Both the position numbers and the translations under genes were made by a program. The notes beneath the pieces were generated by a model. That model was not told the DNA's origin. It ran no database searches and was given only the letters and a program-made list of their open reading frames with translations. A stretch of 64,000 nucleotides of DNA. Origin: Pelagibius sp028280305. GTDB lineage: Bacteria > Pseudomonadota > Alphaproteobacteria > Kiloniellales > Kiloniellaceae. This document shows positions 8,306 to 16,309 of this stretch, one piece after another (position 1 is the stretch's first letter; the number at the start of each line of letters is the position of its first letter). The stretch is from the NCBI RefSeq assembly GCF_965233615.1, contig NZ_OZ247495.1; one strand, given 5' to 3'.

Positions 8306-8883
8306 AGGTTCTTCCGGTCGGGCTGGCGTTTCTGCTTTTCGCCCAGGCGGCTTCGCTCGCCGCCCAGGAGCCGTCTGCCTGGACCGTTGAGCAGGGCAGC
8401 CGCATCGGTTTCGTTGCCACCCAGTCCGGTGCGCCTGTGGAAGGCGCCTTTGAAGACTTCACTGCTGAGATTGCCTTCGATCCGGAAAACCTGGCGGCCA
8501 GCCGGGTCGCGGTGGTGATCCAGGTCGCCAGTGTGAACAGTCAGAGCAGCGACCGCGACGAGATGATTCGCTCGGCGCCGCTTTTCGATGCGGCGCAGTG
8601 GCCGGCCGCACGCTTTGAAGCCGAAGGATTTAACGATCTGGGCGGCGGCAGTTACGAGGCCGCGGGCAGCCTCACCCTGCGCGATGTCACCCTGCCGGTG
8701 GTGCTGCCATTCACGCTGGCCACGGAAGAACGCGACGGCAGCCTTCATGCCACGGCCAGCGGCGAACTGGCGGTGCAGCGTCTCGACTACGGCGTCGGTC
8801 AGGGTCTTTGGCAGGACACCTCCGTCGTCGGCAACGAGGTGACCATCAAGATCGATATCCAGGCCAGCCGCCCGGCCTCCTAG
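8302..8883 (+). CDS. YceI family periplasmic lipid-binding-like protein (first copy)
   Basis: YceI proteins are periplasmic lipocalin-like beta-barrels that bind long isoprenoids such as polyprenyl pyrophosphate or quinone. The 193-residue precursor has a Sec signal peptide ending SLAAQ near residue 22, then a typical YceI body with WTVEQGSRIGF and the later YGVGQGLWQDTSVVGNEV. Its start overlaps the cytochrome b561 stop by 4 bp, so the two are translationally coupled. A second, divergent YceI gene follows after 70 bp, implying that the pair shares an operon. Confidence 0.88.
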   Translation: MKVLPVGLAFLLFAQAASLAAQEPSAWTVEQGSRIGFVATQSGAPVEGAFEDFTAEIAFDPENLAASRVAVVIQVASVNSQSSDRDEMIRSAPLFDAAQWPAARFEAEGFNDLGGGSYEAAGSLTLRDVTLPVVLPFTLATEERDGSLHATASGELAVQRLDYGVGQGLWQDTSVVGNEVTIKIDIQASRPAS

Positions 8884-8953
8884 AGGCGGTCGATCTTCAA
8901 GCCCATCTTCAAGCCCATCTTCAAGCAACGCAGAAAAGAACGGGAGACAGCAC

Positions 8954-9562
8954 ATGAGAGTCTTGCAGAGCGTTAAGAACGGCGGCCTTGCCGCGGCCTT
9001 TACGGCGGGCCTGCTGGTATCGCCCTTGGCGATCGGCAGTGTCCAGGCGGCGGAGACCTATACCCTGGATTCCGGTCATGCCGACGTGATCTTCATGGTT
9101 AGCCATTTCGGCTATTCCGACACCATCGGCCGCATCGGCGATGTCGCGGGGACCATTACCTTCGACGAGGCGGCGGTTGAGAACTCGGCCGTCGACATCG
9201 TCATGCAGTCCGCGAGCCTGGACACCAATCACACCAAGCGCGACGAACATCTGAAGAGCGCCGACTTCTTCAATGTGGCGGAACACCCCACCATCACCTT
9301 CAAGAGCACCGGCATCGCCAAGACCGGCGACAACACCGGCACGCTCACCGGAGACCTTACCCTGCTGGGTGTGACTAAGCCGGTCACCTTGGATGTCACC
9401 TTTAACCTGAAGGCACCCCATCCCATCCTGACAGGAAAGGAGGCTGTGGGTTTCTCGGCAAAGGGCAGCATCAAGCGCACCGACTTCGGCATGGCCACCT
9501 ATGCACCGGCCATCGGCGACGATGTCGAACTGATCATCGAGGTCGAGGCGCTGGAACCCTAG
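8954..9562 (+). CDS. YceI family periplasmic protein (second copy)
   Basis: The 202-residue precursor carries a Sec signal peptide (cleavage near SVQAAET, residue 33) and the canonical YceI sequence: SGHADVIFMVSHFGYSDTIG, KRDEHLKSADFFNV and IKRTDFGMATYAPAIGDDV. It is closer to the family consensus than the first copy, which may be a specialised paralogue. The gap before it contains a short direct repeat of CCCATCTTCAAG (about 8898-8928). The ribosome binding site is GGGAG. It is probably the last gene of the cytochrome b561-yceI-yceI operon. Confidence 0.92.
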   Translation: MRVLQSVKNGGLAAAFTAGLLVSPLAIGSVQAAETYTLDSGHADVIFMVSHFGYSDTIGRIGDVAGTITFDEAAVENSAVDIVMQSASLDTNHTKRDEHLKSADFFNVAEHPTITFKSTGIAKTGDNTGTLTGDLTLLGVTKPVTLDVTFNLKAPHPILTGKEAVGFSAKGSIKRTDFGMATYAPAIGDDVELIIEVEALEP

Positions 9563-9931
9563 CAGGCTCCTGAAAAAGTCGAGCTTCGGGTCGGACATGC
9601 TTCGAGACGGCCTTGCAGGCCTCCTCAGCATGAGGGCGGTCGCTCCAAGGCCTCGCCTCACCCTGAGGAGGTCCGAAGGACCGTCTCGAAGGGTGGACGG
9701 CCACATCTCCGGTGGTTAACGCGCCCGGTTTGCCGGGCTTTCGGGCGTGAGGTTATGGCCTGGTTGACTTTCCCGGCCCGATCCGCTCTGATCCCGGGGT
9801 TATGGAAAGCGTTCGTCTGATCGGCATTGCCATTCGAATTACGGACCCGGCGCCCAGAGGGTAGCCGGGCATAGCCCATTATCATCTTGGGCGCCTTCGA
9901 TTTTGGTGATGACCGTTTCAGGGGACAGACA
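9563..9931. other. Intergenic region with palindromic repeat copy 2
   Basis: This 369-bp region holds the dispersed repeat at 9597-9697. The remainder up to the ribosome binding site AGGGGA (9920-9925) shows no recognisable gene or RNA. Confidence 0.5.
9597..9697. repeat. Dispersed palindromic intergenic repeat, copy 2
   Basis: Opening CATGCTTCGAGACGG, the inner arm CCTCCTCAGCATGAGGG and closing CCGTCTCGAAGGGTGG match copies at 797-888 and 40064-40170. The element can form a long stem and probably ends the yceI transcript. Confidence 0.8.
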
Positions 9932-10294
9932 GTGTCCGCTTCCATGCCTTCCCTATCTCAAGACAACACCGGACTTGCCGCGCCTGCCGTTGCGCCGGTC
10001 TACTGCTTTTCCATCCTGGCCGAGGCCGAACCCGGCGTCATGCCGCGGGTGCTGGAGCTTTTCGCCAAGCGCGGCCTGGTACCGACCCGCTGGCACAGCG
10101 ACGTGACCGGCCCGACAGGCCGCGACCTTGCCATCGATATCCAGATCGACGGCTTGGACGTCCAGACCGGCGACTACATCGCCCGCTGTTTGCGGCAGGT
10201 CTATCAGGTGCTGACGGTACTGACCTCTCAAAAGCATGTGGGCCAGAAGCACACGGGTCAAAAGCACATGAGACCGAAACCCTCCGGCCGATGA
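9932..10294 (+). CDS. Small ACT-domain-like protein
   Basis: The 120-residue protein contains one fold resembling the ACT domain of acetolactate synthase small subunits: YCFSILAEAEPGVMPRVLEL followed by an Arg-rich turn and a strand LAIDIQIDGL. ACT domains bind amino acids and regulate partner enzymes; no partner enzyme is adjacent. A GTG start at 9932 is preferred because AGGGGA lies 6 bp upstream; an ATG at 9944 is the alternative. The C-terminal tail contains three QKH repeats (residues about 97-112). It overlaps the next gene by 4 bp, so the two are coupled. The specific role is unknown. Confidence 0.6.
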   Translation: MSASMPSLSQDNTGLAAPAVAPVYCFSILAEAEPGVMPRVLELFAKRGLVPTRWHSDVTGPTGRDLAIDIQIDGLDVQTGDYIARCLRQVYQVLTVLTSQKHVGQKHTGQKHMRPKPSGR

Positions 10295-10791
10295 CACGCG
10301 CATCGCCGGTACTGCACCTGTTCTGCGGCAAGGTCGCGGCGGGGAAGTCGACGCTTGCCCGCCAACTGGCTTCTGCCTCGGGGGCGCTTCTTCTCAGCGA
10401 AGACGACTGGCTTTCGCGCCTCTACCCGGATGAGATCCACTCGCTCGCCGGCTACGCCCGCTGTTCGGGCCGTCTGCGATCCGCGCTGGGCGATCATCTG
10501 CAGGCGCTGCTCGGTGCCGGGCATTCGGTGGTGCTGGATTTCCCTGCCAATACGGTTCCGGTCCGGCGCTGGATGCGGGGTCTGTTCGAAGGCGCCGGCG
10601 CGGATCACAAGCTGCATCTTCTCGATGCGCCGGATGCGCTCTGCAAGGCGCGGCTGCGGGAACGCAACCGAGCTGGTTGCCATGTCTTCGCGCCCGGCGA
10701 GGCGGACTATGACCGGATCACACGCCACTTCGTGCCACCGGCGCCGGACGAAGGGTTCAAACTCCTGGTCCACCCGGTACCGTCGGGCTGA
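10291..10791 (+). CDS. P-loop ATPase/kinase-like protein
   Basis: The 166-residue cytoplasmic protein has a Walker A motif CGKVAAGKST near residue 12, then SEDDWLSRLYP, a lid-like Arg-rich segment CKARLRERNRAG near residue 115 and a short alpha-beta C-terminus. This layout matches small AAA_33 or zeta-toxin/chloramphenicol-phosphotransferase-like kinases that phosphorylate small molecules. No toxin-antitoxin partner is evident; the upstream coupled gene is an ACT-like protein. The substrate is unknown. Confidence 0.7.
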   Translation: MTRASPVLHLFCGKVAAGKSTLARQLASASGALLLSEDDWLSRLYPDEIHSLAGYARCSGRLRSALGDHLQALLGAGHSVVLDFPANTVPVRRWMRGLFEGAGADHKLHLLDAPDALCKARLRERNRAGCHVFAPGEADYDRITRHFVPPAPDEGFKLLVHPVPSG

Positions 10792-10850
10792 AACTCCCCA
10801 AAGCGGTTTCGATCCTGTATTCTGACGGTGAACAACCGCCGGATGTCACC

Positions 10851-11666
10851 ATGCCGCTCAGCCGCCCGCCGAAAGACCTGTTGCGACCCTTCGTCCGGCA
10901 ACTTTGGGTGTCGGACGGGGGCGGGGCGCGGTCGGGTGGTTCGGGCCGGGAGATGATGCTGCCCAGCGTTTCGCCGCATCTGGTGCTGCGGCTGGCGGAG
11001 AACCCGCTGCGGATTTTCTGGAATCGCGACGATGCCGAGGGTTTCACGGTCAGCGCGGCGGTGATCGGCGGCCCGCGCAGCGCGCCTTATGTGAAAGACA
11101 CTTCGCAGCCGGTGGCGACTGTCGGCGCCGTGCTGACGCCGGGGGCCGCCGGTCTGCTGCTTGGGGCGCCTGCGAAGCAGTTCTCCGGCCGCCACACTGC
11201 GCTTGAGGACGTCTGGGGGGTGGCACCGGTGGCCGAACTGCGCCAGCGGATGTGGGCGGCCCGCTCGGCGTCCTGCCGGCTCGATCTCTTCGAAGCGGCC
11301 TTGGTGGCGCGCCTGCCGCGGCTGCGGGGCATCGATCCGATGATCGCCCGGGCCTTGGCCGGCTTTGAGGCCGGCGCATCGGTCGGCGCGGTCGTCGGAC
11401 AGAGCGATTACAGTCACCGTCACTTCGTACGGCGTTTCACCGAGAGCGTCGGCCTGAAACCCAAGACCTATTGCCGCCTGCTGCGCTTCGGGCGGGTTCT
11501 CGACCGTTTGGCAGCCGGGCCGAGCGAAACTGCCGCCGATCTGGCGGCAGAAGCCGGTTACGCCGATCAGGCTCACCTTACGCGGGAATTTCGCCGTTTT
11601 GCCGACCTCTCGCCGGGGCGCTATCGCCGCATGGCACCGCGTTTCGCCCGCCACGTCGCGCTCTGA
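10851..11666 (+). CDS. AraC family transcriptional regulator
   Basis: The 271-residue protein has an N-terminal sensory region (about 1-165, including the DUF6597-like stretch LRPFVRQLWVSDG) and a C-terminal double helix-turn-helix. The second helix-turn-helix is seen as DLAAEAGYADQAHLTREFRRF followed by LSPGRYR. This is the arrangement of AraC activators that control nearby small-molecule enzymes. A VOC-family protein follows after 89 bp and is a plausible target. The start at 10851 is the first ATG consistent with the domain. Confidence 0.85.
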   Translation: MPLSRPPKDLLRPFVRQLWVSDGGGARSGGSGREMMLPSVSPHLVLRLAENPLRIFWNRDDAEGFTVSAAVIGGPRSAPYVKDTSQPVATVGAVLTPGAAGLLLGAPAKQFSGRHTALEDVWGVAPVAELRQRMWAARSASCRLDLFEAALVARLPRLRGIDPMIARALAGFEAGASVGAVVGQSDYSHRHFVRRFTESVGLKPKTYCRLLRFGRVLDRLAAGPSETAADLAAEAGYADQAHLTREFRRFADLSPGRYRRMAPRFARHVAL

Positions 11667-11755
11667 GATGGCAAGCCAAGGTCAGATTTCTTCAAGACAG
11701 CGACGCCGTCTTTGGGGAAGGATTGGCCAAGCCTTCCAACGCAAGGGGAACCGCC

Positions 11756-12202
11756 ATGGCGATCCACGAACTCTTCGTTTACTTGACAGCCAGTCCGGCT
11801 GAGCAGGCTGCGGCCTATTACAAAGATATCTTCGGCGCGACGGAAAAGTTCCGCCTTGTCGAACCGGGCGGGCGCATCGGTCATCTGGAACTGCTGATCG
11901 GCGGTACGACGCTGATGCTCTCCGATGCTTTTCCCGAGTGTGATGTTCACGCGCCCAAGGTCGATGCCCCCCACACCTTCTCCATTCACCTCCACGTCGA
12001 CGATGCGGACGCCCTGATCGATCGTGCGGTGGCTGCCGGCGCCGGTCTGCTGAGACCGCCAGAGGACCATTTCTACGGCGAACGCTCCGGCACCCTGCGC
12101 GATCCCTTTGGCTATGACTGGCTGATCGGTCATAGCATCGAAGCGGTCACGCCCGAAGAGATGCAGCGCCGCTACACGGAGATGCTGTCGGCAGGGCAAT
12201 GA
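11756..12202 (+). CDS. VOC (glyoxalase/PhnB-like) family protein
   Basis: The 148-residue protein is built of two beta-alpha-beta modules of the vicinal oxygen chelate fold: IHELFVYLTASPAEQAAAYY, then FSIHLHVDDADALIDRAVAAG and GTLRDPFGYDWLIG. It is closest to the PhnB/YdcG-like branch, whose members often lack a proven reaction. The ATG at 11756 is chosen over a much longer frame because AAGGGGA lies just upstream and the protein begins at the first strand. It may be a detoxification enzyme controlled by the preceding AraC regulator. Confidence 0.8.
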   Translation: MAIHELFVYLTASPAEQAAAYYKDIFGATEKFRLVEPGGRIGHLELLIGGTTLMLSDAFPECDVHAPKVDAPHTFSIHLHVDDADALIDRAVAAGAGLLRPPEDHFYGERSGTLRDPFGYDWLIGHSIEAVTPEEMQRRYTEMLSAGQ

Positions 12203-12352
12203 AGACGGCCGTTTGCCTCGAACAAAGCCCGGCCTACCGATCCGCAGCGCTAGCTGCTAGTCTTCTGTCTTGATGGGGTGGGATTGAAGCATCCCTCTGC
12301 AACACGCCGGATAGAAGCTCTACGAACAAACCGGCGAGACAGGAGGCGGATC

Positions 12353-13600
12353 ATGAGAGTGTTTTTCGTTCTGTGCAGCGCGGTTTTGTGGGGCTTTGCT
12401 GGAACTGCTGCGGCTGATACCACGGATTCCAAATGGCAGACGCGGGTGGTCATCGAAAAGCAGGGCGACCACTGCGTTGACGACCCAAACTGTTTCAACC
12501 GCTATCACCCGGATATCCCGGCGGTTGTCCGCGCCAATCCCGGCGACATGATCATCTATCACACCCGCGATGCCTTGGATTCCGACCTGACGCTCGATTC
12601 CAATGCCGACGATCTGGCGGCGGTGGACCTGAACTTCGTTCACCCCATGACCGGGCCGGTTCACATCGAGGGTGCTGAGCGCGGCGACGTGATTGCCGTC
12701 ACCCTGGTCGATATCGAACCGGACGAGTACGGCTACACCGTTATCGTGCCCGGCTTCGGTTTCCTGCGGGACATCTATACCGAACCCCATCTGGTGAACT
12801 GGAAACTGAGTCGCACCCATGCCGTCTCTGACCAGATGCCCGGCGTCAAGGTGCCCTACGAAGCTTTCATGGGCTCTGTCGGCGTCATGCCGGGCCAGAG
12901 CGAAGTCGAAAGCTGGCTGGAGCGGGAGAGGCTGTTGGGGGAGGCCGGCGGTATCGCTCTGCCGCCGCAGCCGATCGGCGGGCTGCCCTCGGCGATCTGC
13001 GGCCCCGAAGGCTCAGCTAAGGATCAGTGCCTGCGTACTATCCCGCCGCGCGAGAACGGCGGCAACATGGACGTGCAGCAAATGCAGATCGGCACCACCC
13101 TGCTGCTGCCGTGTTTCATCGACGGCTGTGGCCTCTTCGTCGGCGATGTGCACTTCGCCCAGGGTGACGGCGAGGTCTCCGGCACCGCCATTGAAACCGG
13201 TGCGGTGGTCACCGTAACCGTCGATATCCGCAAGGGAGAAGGCGCCGTCATCACGGGGCCGGAGGTCGAAGGCGGCACGCAGATCAAGGAGATCGAACCC
13301 TCCAAGTTCTATCAGACCATCGGCCTGCCCCTGAAAGCGGCGGGGGAGATTCCGCCGACCCATACCTATCTGGAAAGCGAGAAGATCGCCGACCTCACCA
13401 ACCTTTCCGAGGATCTGGTGGTGGCCGCGCGCGATGCGCTGATCAAGATGATCGACTATATCCAGCGCAAGCACGGCCTCACCGCCGAGCAGGCCTACAT
13501 CCTGGCGAGTGTCGCGGTGGACCTGCGCATCGGGCAGGTCGTCGACGTGCCGAACTACGTCGTCACCGCGGTGCTGAACGAAGACGTCTTCGAGGAGTGA
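12353..13600 (+). CDS. Exported acetamidase/formamidase family protein
   Basis: FmdA/AmdA enzymes hydrolyse formamide or short amides to ammonia and the acid. This 415-residue member begins MRVFFVLCSAVLWGFAG, a Sec signal peptide cleaved near AAADT, so it should act in the periplasm, unlike the usual cytoplasmic enzymes. The family core is visible: HPMTGPVHIEGAERGD near residue 98, GGNMDVQQMQIGTTLLLP near residue 235 and VGDVHFAQGDGEVSGTA near residue 262. Extra cysteines (DHCVDDPNC, SAICGP, KDQCL, LPCFIDGCG) would suit periplasmic disulfides. The ribosome binding site AGGAGGCGG decides the start. It overlaps the following exported protein by 4 bp. Confidence 0.85.
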   Translation: MRVFFVLCSAVLWGFAGTAAADTTDSKWQTRVVIEKQGDHCVDDPNCFNRYHPDIPAVVRANPGDMIIYHTRDALDSDLTLDSNADDLAAVDLNFVHPMTGPVHIEGAERGDVIAVTLVDIEPDEYGYTVIVPGFGFLRDIYTEPHLVNWKLSRTHAVSDQMPGVKVPYEAFMGSVGVMPGQSEVESWLERERLLGEAGGIALPPQPIGGLPSAICGPEGSAKDQCLRTIPPRENGGNMDVQQMQIGTTLLLPCFIDGCGLFVGDVHFAQGDGEVSGTAIETGAVVTVTVDIRKGEGAVITGPEVEGGTQIKEIEPSKFYQTIGLPLKAAGEIPPTHTYLESEKIADLTNLSEDLVVAARDALIKMIDYIQRKHGLTAEQAYILASVAVDLRIGQVVDVPNYVVTAVLNEDVFEE

Positions 13601-14163
13601 GCAGCGGTCAAACCCGGCGCCGCTTACTCGGCCTGGCATTGCGCCTGGGCGCCGGCGCCGGCGCGGCCCTGCTGCTCAGCGGCCACACGCCCTATGGGCA
13701 ATGGGTCGTCTATCGCAAGAAGCACCTACTGATCGGTTGCCATAAGACCGACCCCGGGGCTTACGAACTGGCCAAGCAGGTGGTGGCGGAGCTTGAAGCA
13801 CACCTGCCGGCGGCCAAGTCGCGGGTTGCCCGTGCGCCCCATGCCGGGCGGCTCGCCAGCCTCTTGGCCACCGCGCAGATGGATGTTGCGACCCTGAGCA
13901 AAGCGGAAGCCGCTGCCATGCAAGAAGGCAGTGGCGACTTTGCGCCCTACGGTGCCGTCGCCCTGCGTTTGCTGCTGCCGCTGGGTGACCGGCTTCTGGT
14001 CGCCCGGTCGGACTTTCCCGAGCGCCATGCCTGGCTGGTGACGGCGGCCCTGGCCGGAACCGAACTGGCGCCTGACGTCGAAACTGCGGAAGTCAGTGCG
14101 GTGCCGTGGCATCCCGGCAGCCGCGCCTTCCTGGAAGGCCGCCCTGAACCGGCCAGCGACTGA
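13597..14163 (+). CDS. Hypothetical exported protein, solute-receptor-like
   Basis: The 188-residue protein starts at a GTG that overlaps the stop of the acetamidase gene (GTGA), so it is translationally coupled to it. It opens SSGQTRRRLLGLALRLGAG, a twin-arginine-like or Sec signal, followed by HTPYGQWVVYRKKHLLIGCH. The body (about residues 45-165) resembles one lobe of a TAXI-type extracytoplasmic receptor: strand, ELAKQVVAELEAHLP helix, LASLLATAQMDVATLS and a later LRLLLPLGDRLLVAR strand. I do not recognise a characterised homologue. Coupling suggests work with the exported amidase. Confidence 0.6.
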   Translation: MSSGQTRRRLLGLALRLGAGAGAALLLSGHTPYGQWVVYRKKHLLIGCHKTDPGAYELAKQVVAELEAHLPAAKSRVARAPHAGRLASLLATAQMDVATLSKAEAAAMQEGSGDFAPYGAVALRLLLPLGDRLLVARSDFPERHAWLVTAALAGTELAPDVETAEVSAVPWHPGSRAFLEGRPEPASD

Positions 14164-14184
14164 TCTCCGCAAAGGGGATGACGG

Positions 14185-14937
14185 TCAGTTGCTGCGGCGC
14201 TTTCGGCGGTAGTGATAGCGGTAAAGCTCCGTTGAGAAGCCGAGGGAGCGATAGAGCGCCAGGGCCGCAGGATTGTCGGCCACGACCTGCAGGCAAGCCG
14301 CCTCGGCGCCCTGCGTTGCGGCCCAGTCCAGAAGCTTGCCGACGGTCCGTCTGCCGTAGCCGCGCTGCCGTGCGTCGGGATCGGTGGCGACGGACTCAAT
14401 GACCGCAAGGTTCCGGTGGACGACGCCATAGGCGATAGAGACGATCGCGTCGCCCTGACGTGTGGCGGCAAAGGCGCGTGGCAGCATGATGGAGTCCAGC
14501 ATCGTTTCGTAGACCTGGGTTTCCTCTTCATCGGCCGCAGTCAGTCTGGCCCGGGTCGCCAGCCATTCCTTTGGCGGCTCGGCCGTCAACTCAACCGATT
14601 CCGTTGCCGGGCGCCGGTTCGCAGAGTCGTTGAACAGGGTCAATGTATTGCCTTCCGCCGCATAGCCGAGATCGGCAAGCGGTCTGTCCGTTTCCTCGGC
14701 AATGGAAAGAACCCTGAAAACAGTATCCCGGCCGAGACTGGTATAGGCCGCTTCGGCGGTGTCGAGGATTGCCGCCAGTTCGCGCCGGCCGCTTCTCAGC
14801 GGGTTGACCGAGTTGGTGCGGCGCGTCACGCCGCCGGATGCGCGCAGCAGCCAGCCATCGCATATCAGCTGCCTTGGCGACGGCCAGGCAGCCATGCAGG
14901 CCTCTTCGGCCCGCCAGTTCAATTCACCTTGTTCCAT
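14185..14937 (-). CDS. GNAT family N-acetyltransferase
   Basis: The 250-residue cytoplasmic protein ends with a clear GNAT acetyl-CoA site: IESVATDPDARQRGYGRRT near residue 185 (the R/Q-x-x-G-x-G/A loop) followed by AACLQVVADNPAALALYRSL and a Tyr-rich end. The N-terminal 110 residues form a second, degenerate GNAT-like half seen in the AcuA/YitI-like two-module acetyltransferases. The substrate is unknown. It converges with the coupled pair upstream of it and is followed on its own strand by nothing close, so it is probably monocistronic. Confidence 0.85.
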   Translation of the reverse strand: MEQGELNWRAEEACMAAWPSPRQLICDGWLLRASGGVTRRTNSVNPLRSGRRELAAILDTAEAAYTSLGRDTVFRVLSIAEETDRPLADLGYAAEGNTLTLFNDSANRRPATESVELTAEPPKEWLATRARLTAADEEETQVYETMLDSIMLPRAFAATRQGDAIVSIAYGVVHRNLAVIESVATDPDARQRGYGRRTVGKLLDWAATQGAEAACLQVVADNPAALALYRSLGFSTELYRYHYRRKRRSN

Positions 14938-15019
14938 TTGCCGGCCCTTCCAGACTGCCTATCGCCGTTTGTCGAGGGTTCGCGTCTTTTCCCGCGGGCA
15001 AAGCTGTCCGGTCAAGCGG

Positions 15020-16189
15020 TCACTTCATCGCCTGCAGGCGGGCCATGGCGACGATGCCGAAGGCAGGGCCGAGGGCGAGGGCGAAGAGCACCGGCGGCCA
15101 GCCGAAGGCCGATGCCAGCGCCGGGGTCGCCTGCACGGTGAAGATGGTCAGTGTGAAGCCGAGGGCGGTCTGAAAGGTCATCAGGCTGCCGGCCTGTTCC
15201 GGCGGTGCCGCATCGGCAACCAGGGCGGAGAACTGTGCCGAATCCGGGATGATGCTGATGCCCCAGACCACCACCACCACAACCGTCAGCCAGACCGGTC
15301 CGCCGAAGGTAAGCCCGGCGGCGACGGCGGCGCTGCCGCTCACCGCCATGGCCAGCAGGGCGACCCGGGCCTTGCCGATTCTGTCCGCCGCCTTGCCGGC
15401 CACCACGCAGGCCAGGGCGCCGGCCCCGATGGCGGTGAAGGCGGTAATCTTGGACAGCCGCTCGGCTTCGGGCAGCGGCAGGCTGGCGCTGAAGGAGGCG
15501 GCGGTCATCGCCGCGACCCAGGCCCACATGGCATAAAGCTCCCACATATGGCCGAGGTAACCGGCGTAGGCGAGGCGCACCCGGCGGTTGGTCCAGGCCT
15601 TGACGATGACGCTGGGGTCGAAGCGGGCGGCCTTGCCGTGATAGGGCCCCAGGGCGATCCCCAGGCAGCCGAGTCCGGCAAAGACAGAGGCGAGAGAGGC
15701 GATGGCGACGGTGGCGCGCCAATCGGCACCGCCGCTGAGCGCGATCAGATAGGGCGAGGCCGAGCCGAGGGCGAGAGCGCCGACCAGGATGCCCACCAGA
15801 AAGCCGCGGTCGTCCTTGCCCCAGCCCACGGCGATCTTCATGCCGACCGGATAGACCCCGGCGAGCAGAGCACCGGTGACGAAGCGGGCGGTGATGGCGA
15901 GCAGGCTGCCCGGGCTGACGATCAGCAGCAGCGCGTTGACCGCGCCGGCGGTGATGGCGCAGAGGGCGAAGACGCGGCGTGGGTCGTAGCGGTCGGCGAG
16001 ATTGAAAATCGCCGAGATCAGGGCCCCGGCGACGAAGCCGCCCTGCACGGCACTCGACAGGGCAGCCTGGCGGAAGGACGACACCTCGACCTCGCGCAGC
16101 ATCTCCGGCAGCACCGCCGCCGAGACGAACCACAAGGCCATGGCCGCCAGCTCGGTGATCAGCAGCAGTGTGATGGAGCGAAGTTTCAT
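15020..16189 (-). CDS. Major facilitator superfamily transporter
   Basis: The 389-residue inner-membrane protein has about twelve hydrophobic helices and the MFS loop motif LADRYDPRR between helices 2 and 3, echoed by KAADRIGKARV in the second half. It resembles the cyanate/nitrate-nitrite branch (CynX/NarK-like) only in general form, so the substrate is unknown. It follows the LuxP-like ABC genes on the same strand after 120 bp; this gap contains a short inverted repeat TTTTCCG/CGGAAAA (16238-16262). It may be a separate transcript. Confidence 0.85.
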   Translation of the reverse strand: MKLRSITLLLITELAAMALWFVSAAVLPEMLREVEVSSFRQAALSSAVQGGFVAGALISAIFNLADRYDPRRVFALCAITAGAVNALLLIVSPGSLLAITARFVTGALLAGVYPVGMKIAVGWGKDDRGFLVGILVGALALGSASPYLIALSGGADWRATVAIASLASVFAGLGCLGIALGPYHGKAARFDPSVIVKAWTNRRVRLAYAGYLGHMWELYAMWAWVAAMTAASFSASLPLPEAERLSKITAFTAIGAGALACVVAGKAADRIGKARVALLAMAVSGSAAVAAGLTFGGPVWLTVVVVVVWGISIIPDSAQFSALVADAAPPEQAGSLMTFQTALGFTLTIFTVQATPALASAFGWPPVLFALALGPAFGIVAMARLQAMK

Positions 16190-16309
16190 GCCGCGACAGT
16201 GGTAAAGGACGCGGCCTGATTAGTCGACGTTGCTATTTTTTCCGAGGCGACTCCGCGGAAAACCGCTCACCAGGAGGAGCGATCTTCCGCGGCTGGTTGT
16301 CGAGACGGC

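Noticed and set aside
14759..16219. 486-codon plus-strand frame opposite the MFS gene
   Set aside because: Composition rich in Gly, Asp and Arg without domains; the minus-strand MFS protein has twelve helices and the family motif.
16243..16255. 13-mer CGAGGCGACTCCG shared with the hairpin at 25910-25922
   Set aside because: A shared 13-mer in 64 kb of high-GC sequence is expected by chance, and the flanks do not match.
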